The notes under the pieces: generated by a model
The model's input: the letters and a program-made list of their open reading frames with translations, nothing else
Told to the model about the DNA's origin: nothing
Databases searched by the model: none
NCBI GenBank assembly: GCA_013398955.1
Contig: VWPU01006279.1
Location: 181,501-245,500 of the forward strand
Reading direction: 5' to 3'
DNA length: 64,000 nt
DNA from: Callaeas wilsoni
Taxonomy: Eukaryota; Chordata; Aves; Passeriformes; Callaeidae
Made by a program: the position numbers and the translations under genes
Part shown: positions 39,258 to 48,300 of the stretch, in pieces
How positions within the stretch are numbered: the first letter of the stretch is position 1
How the letters are laid out: each line of letters opens with the position of its first letter

Positions 39258-42200
39258 CTCTTTAATATCTTCATGTTTAAACTCTTCAAATGGGAAACAC
39301 CAGTCACAGTACATCCTTATTCATCAAGCATTGGTGGAATACAATCAGTATGGAGAAACAGAGGTCAGTCTCTCAGAGCTGCATTCCTCCCTTAACAATC
39401 TGAAAAGAAAAGACCACCCGAGTGAGCCTTCTCTGCTGGAGGCAGAGTTCCAGGTAAATAAGCTTTGCATTCCAGTTGCCCTTACTTCCCACTTACGTTA
39501 AAAAATGCCTTGCAAAATAGCCACGAGCTAGAGATACCACAGATAATAGATCATTTAGGTGCTATTCTATTTCTCTGGCACAGAAGGTTTCTTTACCTTA
39601 TGAAAAAAAGCTGTATACTAATGAAGTTTTATTTCTGCTTTGGTGTTAATATTTTTAAGAAAGTTGGAGCTCACAGAACACTTGCTTGTGTCTGTGTGCA
39701 TGATTCCCTGTGCCATTGTACATGGTGTAGCAGGCGTTTTTCATCAGTAATACCGATGTGACCAAAGTTTAAAGACCTAAAATAAGGAGTGAGGCACTGC
39801 CAGATGAATACTGGGTGTGAATGTCCTGAGGAGATGATGAGCTCAGGAACCATTTTAATCAAGCATAATATCAAACATCCTCTTTCTTCAGCGATTGCCT
39901 TCCTATAAGGGGTGGCGGACTCAGAACACTGGGAATCGGGAGGAAAATAAAAGCAAAAATAGGAACGCCAACATAATTCCTTGTAAGTATTTTCTATTGC
40001 CTTATTTTATCCCACCTTGCCTTATTTTATTTGTTTTCTTCTATTAGAAAATTTTTGAAAAATGAGAAAATCACCTTACAGAGTAGTATTTGATTAGTGT
40101 TCTCAACACTGTAAAATTAGAAATGTCTCCTAGTGATTAAAAAAGAAGAGATGAGTTTTTACCAATGTGAATCATTGGGCGTGTTTATTTCAAACAAGGT
40201 GGCCTTGATTCTGCAGTCCCTTGTGAAAGGACTGGCCCTTTCTATTCCCTCTCCCCACGAATGCCATACCTGGGGGGCCGTGTGCTGTGACGGTGACACT
40301 TTGTCTCACACAGATGACTTTAACCGAGTGCCCATCAGGCACGAAGAAGATTGCAGTAAGGAGGGTGAGCATGATTCAGATGAGTCCTCGGATGAGGACA
40401 GCGACTGTGAAGAATCCAGCAAATACATCAATGCTTCCTTCATAACTGTATGTATTTAGAGGATCCATTACAGGCATTTCACAAGCTTTCAGCTAACACT
40501 TATTCTCTTGTTGGCATCACAATAGAAAAGAATTTAGTTGAATAAGGGAGAAGGATCTGATGTTTGATTGGGAAATCCATCTATGTTTAGAACCATTAGC
40601 CTTCAGACTGGCCTCATGATAGCATGTATTTCCATTAGTGGGCATCTGTTTACAGGTTGAACCATGGCTATGAATACTGGTTAGTGAAATGTGAGTATAT
40701 TTATTCACATGGACCAAACCCTACCAGTGAAAATTTGAGCCAACAATTTTTTGGTATCATTGTATATCCAAAGAAGAAGAACAGTTAATTGGTCACGAAT
40801 TAAGTAACTGATTTTAATGGAATTACTAGCAAAGTTCCATTTATCTGAATCCTTTGAAATAATGCACAGTTAGGATACCTATTCAGGGTAAATGAATCTT
40901 TATTTTTAGGAAGCTCAGTGTGAACTGACTGGTGCACCAACTTTGTTTGGTATAAACACAGTTTCTTAGTGGTAAAATTAAATGGCTGTGTAGAACTGAA
41001 TGTTTTACCCCTCAGAAATATGCTTGGCAAAAAATGGCAGGATGAGGTCTCACCCACTGCAGCATCAATACATCTTGTTGTCAGTCTGAAGTGGTAGTCG
41101 TCTTAGGAGGACTGAGTAATGTCATTTGGGTAGTAGAATTCCTGTAAGACTGATGCCTACTGTGATGAGCATATTTTCCCTATAAACAAATGGGTTCATT
41201 AATTTACTTCATGGGGTATTCCTTAAATGACGAGTTCTATTGTTTGACAATCATATTTCAAAGAAATTGAAGAGAAAAAAATATTTCTTTTATAGGGTTA
41301 CTGGGGTCCAAAAGCCATGATTGCAACACAGGGACCACTGCAAGAAACTATCTGTGACTTCTGGCAAATGGTGTTCCAAAGAAAAGTCAAAGTCATTGTT
41401 ATGCTGACAGAGCTGAAGGAAGGAGATCAGGTGGGGCCATTGTCTGTACAGTGACGTATTGAATATCCTCTACATGCAAACAAAACACTGCACTGCACTC
41501 TCTCATTCCCTCGCTCCATTTAAGTGTTTTCCGTACGATGAGGAATTTGCATCTCCAATATATTTTGCTCTGTCATTTACCTACTTAATTTACTTCCTAA
41601 TGAATTTTTAAGGTAAAAGTATATGATGCTATATTTTAAAATGCAATGGAACTCCTCCTACTTTAAAGTCACTACAATCTGTAAGTGCACATGGAAGGCA
41701 AAATAAAAGGAGATTTGAATGGTAATCACTGACTTGTACTTTTATCCATTTTAGGAACTCTGTGCACAGTACTGGGGGGAAGGAAAGCAAACCTATGATG
41801 GCTTAGAAGTTCAAATGGCAGATGTCAACTCTTGTCCTAGCTATACCATACGTGCATTTGATGTTACACATCTGAAGGTAAAAGTTTCTTTGAGAATTTT
41901 AAAAGGAGGTCTTCAAGGAGTTTTTAAATTTAAAAACAAATTTATAAACTTAGCCTCAAGAAAGAGAAGAGACAGTTCCCACTGTAGTTACCTCCTGCTC
42001 TAAGAAATGGAAATATTTTTATCTTCCAGACCAGCAGTCAATCATGAGAAATGCTACAAATCATCTCAAGTTTTCTACTTAGTGAGTTGCTGAAATGGTG
42101 GTAGGAAGTCTCAGGAGATCAGCTGTCTTTTGTACTTTGAACAAAGCTTGGATGTCTACCTACCTCATATTCATGAGGTAGAACTATCACCCTACAGTTC

Positions 42201-44317
42201 TTCAGGAATATAATTCTTCCTTTTTAAATCAGCAGCAAGAGTTACTATGTGTATCTGTATTTTACCCTGAACATTAACCACATCTCCACTGCTATTTTCC
42301 AGATGAAAGAAACTCAGAAAGTGTATCAGTATCAGTACCATAAGTGGAGTGGCTGTGATGTTCCAGAATCCCCCAAAGATTTAGTCAGCATGATTTTCAA
42401 CATTAAACAAAAACTTCCAGCCAGACCAGTCACTGAGGACAACAGGAGAACCCGCAGTGTGCCACTCCTTGTCCATTGCTGGTGGGTCTGAATTCAGCTC
42501 ATACGTTCACTCAGCTCTACGTTCTGGGTGTACATAGCAACCATAATTTTGGGATGCCTACCTTTTCTCACAAGCCTTTCCTTATATCTGGAGACTCAGC
42601 TCTTCCTAGAAGATTCCTTGAATTGCTCAAGCTTGACCTTTTGGATTGTAGTGATGAAAAGCAAGCAGATTTCTCTTGGGCAAGTGTGGGAGCAGAGCAG
42701 GTGCTATGATCAGCTGCTCTTGGCTGGTGCACCTATTTCGGGGGGAAATGCTAGGTCAGAGTGCACTTGCAGGATGCACTGGTGAACATCCAGTAGAATT
42801 TTTAGGATCATCTCCTGCTCCAGGATACAAGTGCACTTTTCTAGGACCATTTCCAGGAATAGCCTTGCATGCCATCTAAACCAGAAGATAATCCTGCTAA
42901 CAATAGTTGAGACTGTAAGTCTGAAATTTTGAATTTCTCTCTTCCCCTTAAGTGGTACTTCAGATCCAGGTAGTCTATAGATAAACTAGTCCTGTGTAAG
43001 TCCCACATATATTACTTAATTGTGACAATTTCAGTCCAGTAAAAAATGCTTTGGAAATGTTACTCAGTATAAAGAGTTTAAAATATATCTAACATTTAGT
43101 CAGAAGACTTCTGATTTTACATTGTAAATTTACATGTGTATTTTACATCATCTTCTAGTGATGGATCACAGCAAACTGGTGTATTTTGTGCTTTAATGAC
43201 ACTCTTGGAAAGTGCAGAAAAAGAAGAAGTGATAGATGTTTTCCAAGTAGTAAAATCTCTTCGTCGCACCAGGCTGGGAGTGGTCTCCACCTTTGTAAGT
43301 AAATCTTATGAATTAACAGGAAAAAAAAGAGATTACTTATCATGGTCACTAATATCCCCATAACCTTGGGCATAATTTCTGTATAGGGAGCACTGATTCT
43401 AATCAGAACATTCACACTCACCACTGTTTGGGCATTGGCCCTTGCTGATAGGAATGAAGGAGTCTGAGATGCCCAGAGGTGCAATTCTGTACCGCCTTTG
43501 GCAAAGGGTGTATAGTATAAAATTACAACTTGCATAAATTGCTGTTCCTGCAGTTGGTTTATGATGTACGTGCAGTATCCCTTCTGCAGTTGGGAGATGA
43601 ACTCCATTTCAACCTGGCAGCCACTGACTGTTTTGTTTCAGTCACTCCAGAGGAGCTGTGCAGTTACCAACAACCCAGGCCTAGGTGTCGTTGATATGGT
43701 CAGGTTATTACATGACTTTCCCAGACTCAGTATAATACCTGTTGTTTACAGCTTAGGTACTCTAAACCCATATTTTTGGTACTTTATGAACCAAGAGGGT
43801 ACTGAGTGATAACTTGGAATATCTGCCACAGGCACGTTCAGAGATGTTATGTACACATGAAGTCAGAATAAACCATAGGAGCAACACTCTCTATGCCAAA
43901 AAACTGTGGAAGCTGCTTCATATGCAGTCTTGCTTGTCCAACGACATGCTGCATTTCTAAAATGTAAGAAAACAAAGAAAGAACGGATTAATTCTTGGAC
44001 TCTGAGCATTCCAGTAACACTAACTTCTTCTCCTTATTTTTAAGGAACATTACCAGTTTCTGTATGACACCATTGCCAGTACCTACCCTGCACAGAATGG
44101 ACAAATAAAGAAGAACAGCCAGCAGGAAGATAAAGTTGAATTTTGCAGTGAAGTAGGAAAATCAGATCAGGAAACTGATTTGATCTCAACGGCTCTTGCC
44201 CCACCACGGCCAGAGGAAAATGAGCCACCTGAAATATGTGATGATTTTAAGGCTGCAGATGGCACTAAGGGAACAGAAAGCTCTACAAATGGCCCCACAA
44301 CTCCAGTTCTAAATTAG
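19688..44317 (+). CDS. PTPRC: Receptor-type tyrosine-protein phosphatase C (CD45), 29 coding exons, 5' end missing
   Basis: This span is the PTPRC gene from the exon after the signal peptide to the stop codon TAG at 44315-44317. CD45 is a leukocyte membrane phosphatase that controls antigen-receptor signalling by dephosphorylating Src-family kinases. Joined exons give about 1187 residues: Ser/Thr-rich stem (about 1-100), Cys-rich N-glycosylated ectodomain with fibronectin III-like modules (100-454), membrane helix (about 458-480, followed by YKIYDLH), D1 (about 540-830, motifs [19 protein letters not shown]) and D2 (about 850-1100). Every junction is GT-AG and phases agree throughout: phase 1 in the stem and most of the ectodomain, mixed further on. 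Exon sizes match my recollection of the 33-exon human gene, with two of the three alternative exons unseen. Introns hold no recognised gene. The N-terminal signal exon and promoter are absent from the window, so this CDS is partial at its 5' end. Family assignment is certain from cytoplasmic-domain identity. Confidence 0.97.
20153..20293 (+). CDS. PTPRC: PTPRC variable-region exon (one of exons 4-6), 141 nt, probably alternatively spliced
   Basis: Runs from ctcaccacag| to TCAGCAG|gtttgc, phase 1 at both ends, so it can be skipped without changing frame. It encodes 47 residues rich in Ser, Thr, Ala and Pro (begins [17 protein letters not shown], ends FGNASA), with N-glycosylation sites NST and NAS: the mucin-like composition of CD45RA/RB/RC segments. 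It is GC-rich relative to flanking introns. Length equals human exon B as I recall it, but sequence is too divergent to say which mammalian exon it matches. Alternative use is inferred from phase and composition. Confidence 0.85.
20421..20460 (+). repeat. 20-bp tandem duplication
   Basis: Two adjacent copies of tctggtacctgagggccaat (second copy with two changes) in the PTPRC intron after the variable exon. Confidence 0.85.
21069..21167 (+). CDS. PTPRC: PTPRC exon 7 equivalent, 99 nt
   Basis: Bounded by ttttcttacag| and ACAATAG|gtgaca, phase 1-1. It encodes 33 Ser/Thr-rich residues starting [12 protein letters not shown], resembling human DAYLNASETTT, so it is likely the constitutive exon after the A/B/C block. 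One N-glycosylation site (NST). Being phase-symmetric it could also be skipped. Confidence 0.88.
   Translation: MITIQHPCTAPPHQSACQQALGSAPLSAPLTQ
22534..22566 (+). CDS. PTPRC: PTPRC exon 8 equivalent, 33 nt
   Basis: Acceptor ttttcttatag|, donor TTGTG|gtaaga, phase 1-1. Reads [11 protein letters not shown], ending in the first Cys of the ectodomain, as in the human segment TTTIATTPSKPTC. Confidence 0.88.
22791..23018 (+). CDS. PTPRC: PTPRC exon 9, Cys-rich ectodomain, 228 nt
   Basis: Phase 1-1, starts (G)AT giving [10 protein letters not shown] and ends FPVPK|gtaggt. It carries N-glycosylation sites NIT, NSS and NTS and several Cys. An in-frame acceptor 15 nt upstream (exon start 22776) would add five residues (VTFLL); I chose 22791 because human also begins this exon with Asp and a pyrimidine tract precedes it. 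Confidence 0.88.
23570..23698 (+). CDS. PTPRC: PTPRC exon 10, 129 nt
   Basis: Acceptor cttccttttcag|, donor TCTAAAG|gtgggt, phase 1-1. Reads [20 protein letters not shown] and continues to [11 protein letters not shown]; contains N-glycosylation sites NDT, NVT, NGT and NYS and three Cys. Confidence 0.9.
24577..24729 (+). CDS. PTPRC: PTPRC exon 11, 153 nt
   Basis: Acceptor gtgtctacag|, donor TATGGTG|gtaagt, phase 1-1. Encodes 51 residues starting [14 protein letters not shown], with paired Cys and the site NFT near the end. Corresponds to the human stretch around EPEHEYKCDSEILYNNHKF. Confidence 0.9.
25359..25493 (+). CDS. PTPRC: PTPRC exon 12, fibronectin III-like module, first half, 135 nt
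   Basis: Acceptor ttacaacag|, donor GGCGAAC|gtaagt, phase 1-1. Begins [20 protein letters not shown], with the PGEP motif shared with human CD45 and a Trp (VKWMEP) typical of the fibronectin III B strand. Confidence 0.92.
26672..26830 (+). CDS. PTPRC: PTPRC exon 13, fibronectin III-like module, second half, 159 nt
   Basis: Acceptor tcatttttcag|, donor GCAGGAG|gtaaat, phase 1-1. Reads [20 protein letters not shown] and so on, the F/Y-rich second half of a fibronectin III fold with site NTT. A short ttcattaat direct repeat sits in the acceptor's pyrimidine tract. Confidence 0.9.
28069..28104. repeat. 11-bp perfect inverted repeat, 14-nt loop
   Basis: tcaaatatccc at 28069-28079 faces gggatatttga at 28094-28104 inside a PTPRC intron. 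Could form a hairpin; no function indicated. Confidence 0.75.
28751..28947 (+). CDS. PTPRC: PTPRC exon 14, membrane-proximal fibronectin III module, 197 nt
   Basis: Acceptor ttttgtctacag|, donor TTTAAG|gtaagt; enters in phase 1 and leaves in phase 0. Starts [20 protein letters not shown] and ends YLTNYTFK, matching human DLQYSTDYTFK in position. Confidence 0.92.
30667..30727 (+). CDS. PTPRC: PTPRC exon 15, juxtamembrane ectodomain, 61 nt
   Basis: Acceptor cactgcatgcag|, donor ACCAGAT|gtaagt; phase 0 to 1. Reads [20 protein letters not shown], the short linker before the membrane helix (human AYFHNGDYPGEPFILHHST). Confidence 0.9.
31418..31526 (+). CDS. PTPRC: PTPRC exon 16, transmembrane segment, 109 nt
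   Basis: Acceptor ttctgttggtag|, donor TTTAG|gtaagc; phase 1 to 2. Encodes [16 protein letters not shown] and the rest of a single hydrophobic helix, then the stop-transfer [10 protein letters not shown], nearly identical to human CD45. Confidence 0.97.
32667..32698 (+). CDS. PTPRC: PTPRC exon 17, cytoplasmic juxtamembrane, 32 nt
   Basis: Acceptor cttcttacag|, donor GTTGCAG|gtgagt; phase 2 to 1. Reads (R)[11 protein letters not shown] second AG 19 nt upstream would not keep frame. Confidence 0.88.
33847..33962 (+). CDS. PTPRC: PTPRC exon 18, helical wedge before D1, 116 nt
   Basis: Acceptor tttacacag|, donor TTTCAG|gtttgc; phase 1 to 0. Reads [20 protein letters not shown] then [18 protein letters not shown], closely matching the human juxtamembrane wedge. 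Confidence 0.96.
34503..34593 (+). CDS. PTPRC: PTPRC exon 19, start of phosphatase domain D1, 91 nt
   Basis: Acceptor gtatttcacag|, donor CTTCCAT|gtgagt; phase 0 to 1. Starts [14 protein letters not shown] and includes the KNRYIDILP motif of the phosphotyrosine-recognition region. Confidence 0.96.
34690..34766 (+). CDS. PTPRC: PTPRC exon 20, D1 pTyr-recognition loop, 77 nt
   Basis: Acceptor atttaaacag|, donor ATTGAT|gtgagt; phase 1 to 0. Encodes [11 protein letters not shown] and ends [10 protein letters not shown], the conserved DYINASY motif of tyrosine phosphatases. Confidence 0.96.
34995..35031 (+). CDS. PTPRC: PTPRC exon 21, D1, 37 nt
   Basis: Acceptor gtactttttacag|, donor GCACAAG|gtagtt; phase 0 to 1. 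Reads [12 protein letters not shown], identical to human here. Confidence 0.95.
35462..35559 (+). CDS. PTPRC: PTPRC exon 22, D1, 98 nt
   Basis: Acceptor tatctccttctag|, donor AAGAGG|gtgaga; phase 1 to 0. Reads [20 protein letters not shown] and continues to TRCEEGKR, the conserved DFWRMIWEQ helix. Confidence 0.97.
36427..36552 (+). CDS. PTPRC: PTPRC exon 23, D1, 126 nt
   Basis: Acceptor catctcttcatag|, donor ACAAAT|gtaagt; phase 0-0. Reads [20 protein letters not shown] onward to LHITN, including the conserved KCAQYWP motif. Confidence 0.97.
37969..38126 (+). CDS. PTPRC: PTPRC exon 24, D1 WPD loop and catalytic Cys, 158 nt
   Basis: Acceptor catttttctag|, donor TTGCAG|gtaaat; phase 0 to 2. 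Contains the general-acid loop [12 protein letters not shown] (Asp codon 38026-38028) and ends VVHC with the nucleophile Cys at 38122-38124, so the intron splits the [10 protein letters not shown] signature. Confidence 0.98.
38603..38738 (+). CDS. PTPRC: PTPRC exon 25, D1 signature P-loop, 136 nt
   Basis: Acceptor tgtgcttggcag|, donor GTAGAG|gtatct; phase 2 to 0. Completes the P-loop as [18 protein letters not shown] with the conserved Arg and Thr, then [19 protein letters not shown]. All D1 catalytic residues are present, so D1 should be active. Confidence 0.98.
39230..39257 (+). repeat. T28 homopolymer near a PTPRC splice acceptor
   Basis: Unbroken run of about 28 T, 46 nt upstream of the exon at 39304. 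May serve as the distant pyrimidine tract. Run length is uncertain in any assembly. Confidence 0.8.
39304..39453 (+). CDS. PTPRC: PTPRC exon 26, end of D1, 150 nt
   Basis: Phase 0-0, reads [20 protein letters not shown] and ends LEAEFQ|gtaaat. The start is set at TCACAG because human has AQYILIH here; an acceptor six nt further in (exon start 39310) would also keep frame and drop two residues. A 28-nt T run ends 46 nt upstream, with a weak tract next to the AG. Confidence 0.93.
39892..39982 (+). CDS. PTPRC: PTPRC exon 27, D1-D2 linker, 91 nt
   Basis: Acceptor cctctttcttcag|, donor ATTCCTT|gtaagt; phase 0 to 1. Reads [20 protein letters not shown] then [10 protein letters not shown], matching the human linker, with the KNR motif opening D2. 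Confidence 0.96.
40314..40447 (+). CDS. PTPRC: PTPRC exon 28, D2 with acidic insert, 134 nt
   Basis: Acceptor gtctcacacag|, donor ATAACT|gtatgt; phase 1 to 0. Carries the acidic Ser-rich insert [16 protein letters not shown], a known CD45 D2 feature with casein kinase 2 sites, followed by YINASF. Confidence 0.96.
41296..41430 (+). CDS. PTPRC: PTPRC exon 29, D2, 135 nt
   Basis: Acceptor tttcttttatag|, donor GATCAG|gtgggg; phase 0-0. Reads [20 protein letters not shown] then [20 protein letters not shown], close to human D2. Confidence 0.97.
41755..41877 (+). CDS. PTPRC: PTPRC exon 30, D2, 123 nt
   Basis: Acceptor tccattttag|, donor CTGAAG|gtaaaa; phase 0-0. Reads [20 protein letters not shown] onward to [10 protein letters not shown]. 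Confidence 0.96.
42303..42481 (+). CDS. PTPRC: PTPRC exon 31, D2 altered WPD loop and Cys, 179 nt
   Basis: Acceptor gctattttccag|, donor TGCTG|gtgggt; phase 0 to 2. The loop reads [13 protein letters not shown] instead of WPD, as in human D2 (NWSVEQ), and the exon ends LLVHC with the conserved Cys at 42477-42479. Loss of the general acid marks a pseudophosphatase. Confidence 0.96.
43159..43294 (+). CDS. PTPRC: PTPRC exon 32, D2 degenerate P-loop, 136 nt
   Basis: Acceptor catcttctag|, donor ACCTTT|gtaagt; phase 2 to 0. Joined to the previous exon the P-loop reads HCCDGSQQTG, where human has HCRDGSQQTG. The CX5R arginine is replaced by Gln, as in mammals. Confidence 0.96.
44045..44317 (+). CDS. 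PTPRC: PTPRC last coding exon and C-terminal tail, 273 nt with stop
   Basis: Acceptor ccttatttttaag|, phase 0. Starts [20 protein letters not shown], near-identical to human, then a variable acidic tail ending NGPTTPVLN and TAG at 44315-44317 (human ends NGPASPALNQGS). Confidence 0.97.
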   Translation, partial: EHYQFLYDTIASTYPAQNGQIKKNSQQEDKVEFCSEVGKSDQETDLISTALAPPRPEENEPPEICDDFKAADGTKGTESSTNGPTTPVLN

Positions 44318-45300
44318 AGCTAGAATAAAAAAAAGTGCTTTTTCACATGCAAAAAATCGTAAGCAAAATAAGAGGTATAAGATTTCTTCCTCTTCCCACT
44401 TTTTTTTTGAAAATGTTTAGTTGTTTCAGGTTTTGAAAGGTACAAATTTAAAAGAATACTTGAAATTGTAGAGAGTGACAAAGAACTGTGGAAGTTTAAT
44501 TTTTGTGTAGATTTGCATTTAATACTTCTTCAGAAACCTTCACTATTTTTATACTTTTCCTTTTAAAAATATGTACAGTGTAATACTATGCTGAGCAGTG
44601 CAAAGGAAATTTTTTTATTTCTGTAATGAGGGAAAAAGCAACTCAGAACAAGATTATTGTGTTGCAAGAACAGGTCTGTCCTCAAAACTACTAGCCAGTA
44701 AGTGAACCTATTGGTAAGCATATATTCTAGTATTTCAGGAGTAACAAGAGCATTAAGAATACTCTTGGGACTTGTGGGACTTTGCCAAACAGTTTTAAGA
44801 GCTTATCATTTACATCATGTGGCCATTCCAAGGAATTCAGACTTAAAAAGGATGTGTAAATCCTCCCATATCAATGCAGAATAGAAATGTTTGCATTTTT
44901 CTAACTGTCCTCAAGGTGTCCTTATTGCTCCACATATAGTAATCTGATAGTCCAGAGTTAGACTCCTATAGGAGTTTGGAGATCGGCATTTGAATCATTG
45001 CAATAGTTCTGATGGAAAACACATCCTGCTTACTCTTAGAGCTTAAAATACTGAGTGCTTGCACATCTATTTCTTACGCTTACTTTTATTTAAAGGACTA
45101 CTTCCATGAATGCCTCCAACCTCTTTTCGGAATTGGAAAATACTTTGATAATTTTCCTCAAAACTTGTAGATTTTAATTCATACAGGATATTTTTTTTCA
45201 TGATGATGTTTTGTATGTTACAATTTTGATATTTTTACTATTTCTTGCTGGATTTTAGTTTACTGTTTTTAGAACAAATAAAAAAGGTAATTAATAGTTG
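44318..45300 (+). other. PTPRC: PTPRC 3' untranslated region
   Basis: AT-rich sequence after the stop with several ATTTA/TTATTT-type elements and no long reading frame. The end is placed about 15-25 nt after the AATAAA at 45277. Exact cleavage site is inferred. Confidence 0.7.
45277..45282 (+). promoter_or_regulatory. PTPRC: PTPRC poly(A) signal AATAAA
   Basis: Canonical hexamer about 960 nt after the stop codon, in an AT-rich context. A second AATAAA at 44324-44329 lies only 7 nt after the stop and is a less likely site. Confidence 0.65.
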
Positions 45301-48300
45301 ACAAGATGAAAATTATTTTGTTCTCTAGTACTATGCAATCTGATAATTGTGCTGTCCCATACGTGGATAAAATTTTAAGATGTAAGTAGGAGAACACATA
45401 ATTTAATTCTTCTGAAACGGTGTATGTACCCAGGTAAGTGTCATGACTCCCTCAGAACAGAAGAAAGAGGCTTCATTTTATTTTGCTTGAAGCCATTAAA
45501 GGAACAGTCATGCAACAGATTCAGTGCTCCAAGTTTATCACTGCTTATTCCTAATTTCTCATTACAAAACATAATTGAAAACACTTAGAGAGCTGTCTAA
45601 ACAACATGTACAGTCACACTTGGGTAAAACCCTAATTTAATTGTGCTGTTAGCCTAGATCAAATATATCATTCACAATTATCTGCTCAGACAAGTGCTTG
45701 CTGGCAGTCTTGCTTCAGAGAGTGGCAGCAAACAGACACAGAGCAGAGGGATTCCCCTTGGCTGTCAGCTGAACTCCCTTTTCAGCAAGGAGGTGTTAGG
45801 TGATAAACTAACAAAGCTGAAGGGGTCTTCTGTGGAGGGAAAGCTCTAGCGACTACATGGAAAGATAATCTAAAAGGTACTGGAAGCCTAAAATCTGTTG
45901 GCTAGTTTTAGAGGAATTTAAAAAAAATTTGCAAATTTAGCATGCGTTAAAGGTCCAAAGTATAAAGAGCCTTGGATGCAGATTAGTTCACTGGTTGTTC
46001 ACTGGAGAACAATTAATTTATTTTCCTTCTTTTAAGATTTGCCAACTGTAAAGCCTCTCTAGCTAGCTCATGTAGTAAAACAAAGAGGTGAGTGCTGCTG
46101 TCTAATGTAAGGCTGTGGAGACAGAGACTAGTCATACATTCAAGCATAACTGACAGTGTTTCCCAAATCAAAAAATTACACCAAACTTTTCTTGTTTCAA
46201 ATCTGAGGGCACTCATATACTTCGGTTCCTTGAAAAAAGGTTCCTATGGTTTTTAAGCTCCTACAGCACCTAGGCTATAAAAACCTTGGGTGATTTTGAT
46301 TTGTTTAATTATTTTCTAGAATGATTTCAATATTCTTTTGCTGGTATTTTTTAAAAGAGAAGAATGCCAAATTCAAATTAACTCTTGATTTGTGAATGTA
46401 CTTTGAAAGAGAAATCCTTAACTATGTTAAATTTTCCTTCATGCATGTCTTCATTATTAGAGAAATGGAGCTTTACACTGAAACTGCCCTCATGTGCCCA
46501 GTGTGAACAACTTTTGCAGTAAAGTTCCTTATAGTCACAAGGAGGTAAACTAAGCTCTTGGCTTTTAATTATTTTCAAATTAAAGAACATATTGTGGAAT
46601 TAAACTTCATTAAATCCCAGTACGATGATTGAAGGAGCCTGTCTAAACACAGTTTAGAAGCTCTCATTGCTTCCAGGAACTCTCCATGTGTGCCAGGGAT
46701 GCTTTTTTGCCTTCTTTATTGTCCTTTGCTTTCCAAACCTCCATGCGGTGCTGACACAGAGCTTGTAGAAAGTGGTCCTTATGCTGGATGCTCCACAGTC
46801 ACTTGGCTTATTCATTTGTAGGATTAATCTCAGGTTCCTCAGGAACACGGTGAAACATTTTACAAGTAAGACATGAAGCCCAAGCCAGTAAGCTTTGCTA
46901 GGAACTGCTTTGGCTCAGTCAGGTCAAGGACAATAGTGTAGCACACTGGAGAACTGGCATAGCCTGAAAGTTGAGAAACAGTCTCAAAGTAAGGTGAAAA
47001 ATGTTTACCTCATCAAGTACAGCTAAACCACAGAAAGCCTGCTAACCACTGCCTCAAGCTGAGCGAACCACTCTTGGAGAGTGGTCTAGAATCTGAAGTC
47101 CAGGATAAAAACAACAAAGCAACAGATGAGCTGACAGAGGACTTTGAGCAACAAATGAAGATAATCAAGTACTTATGTGACCAGAGGGCCTGAATTTCTC
47201 CCACAATTTTCTAGGTAGATACTAACATAAAGGTGGGTATGTAAAAATTACAGTGCTGCGTTAGCAGAATCTGGTGTGGAAAGATGGGGGAGAGGAAGGA
47301 CACCAGAATCTACATAAGATTCTGCTCAGTCAGGTAACTGTAGTGAGGAGTGGACTGTGCGTGTTTTTCTTTAGTTTTTTTCTGTTTCTTGTGCTCTGTA
47401 ATGAACAAGGCAGTTATATTAAAACCTTTTTGGAGGCTGTACATTATGATGCAACACAAAACAGGGCCAGCACACAGAGCCCTGGCGGTTGGGGTTCTGG
47501 GAGATGGCAGAAGCCCTGCTGCTCTCCCACACCCCAGCTCCCACTCCTGGATTTGTCCTCCTGCAGGGAGTGTTTGTGCCTGCTCCTTTCCCACACACAT
47601 GTGCAGCCAGTGTCCATGAACTCACCCTCTCCACCTCTGAGCCGGCTGGTGCTGCCGGAGCACACGGTCCAGTGGCACTGAGCTCACTCCCACGGGGAAA
47701 GGAAGGGCATTCTGCCCCTTGCTGTCAGTGGATGGGCTGGGGGGAGCTGGCAGCCACACGCAGAAGCCGAGGGTCTGGACAGGCCTGGAGAGTCCCCACC
47801 TGTCCCAGCCCTCTGCTCCCTGTTACCCTGAGGACACCTCCTGTGCAGGAGGGCTGCTGGGGGAATGAGGCAGGCAGTGAGCTCTGGGCTTTGCTAGAAG
47901 CCAGGAAACCTCAGTGAAATCTGGTATGAGAGGCACAAACTGCACTGGATAGTGGGTCTGAGCCACAGTGCTGAAGCCGAGTTACAGAGGGAAGAAAAAT
48001 ACTACCATAATGAGCTGTTTGCATGAGATAGCAAAGAAAGTAACGTGAGTAGTGGCTCCAGACAGGTGTTTCATTAACCAAGAAGTTGTATCCTTTATTT
48101 AACATTCTTCGGAAAAACTCTCCAGTAGCAATGCTTATCTCTTTGACGAGGCATTTTGCTTTTGTAAAGCCCAGGATTTTTTTGACATGATACATTCTAC
48201 AGATTGCCTCTAAAAGAATATCAGAAATTCCCTGAGGGCTCTACACAACTGTACCACAGCTATTTTTCCATATGTAAAGCAACTGTTTGCCAAGGACCAA

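Noticed and set aside
47911..48195. 94-codon minus-strand frame with protein-like composition
   Set aside because: No splice context, no recognised family; lengths like this occur by chance throughout the window.
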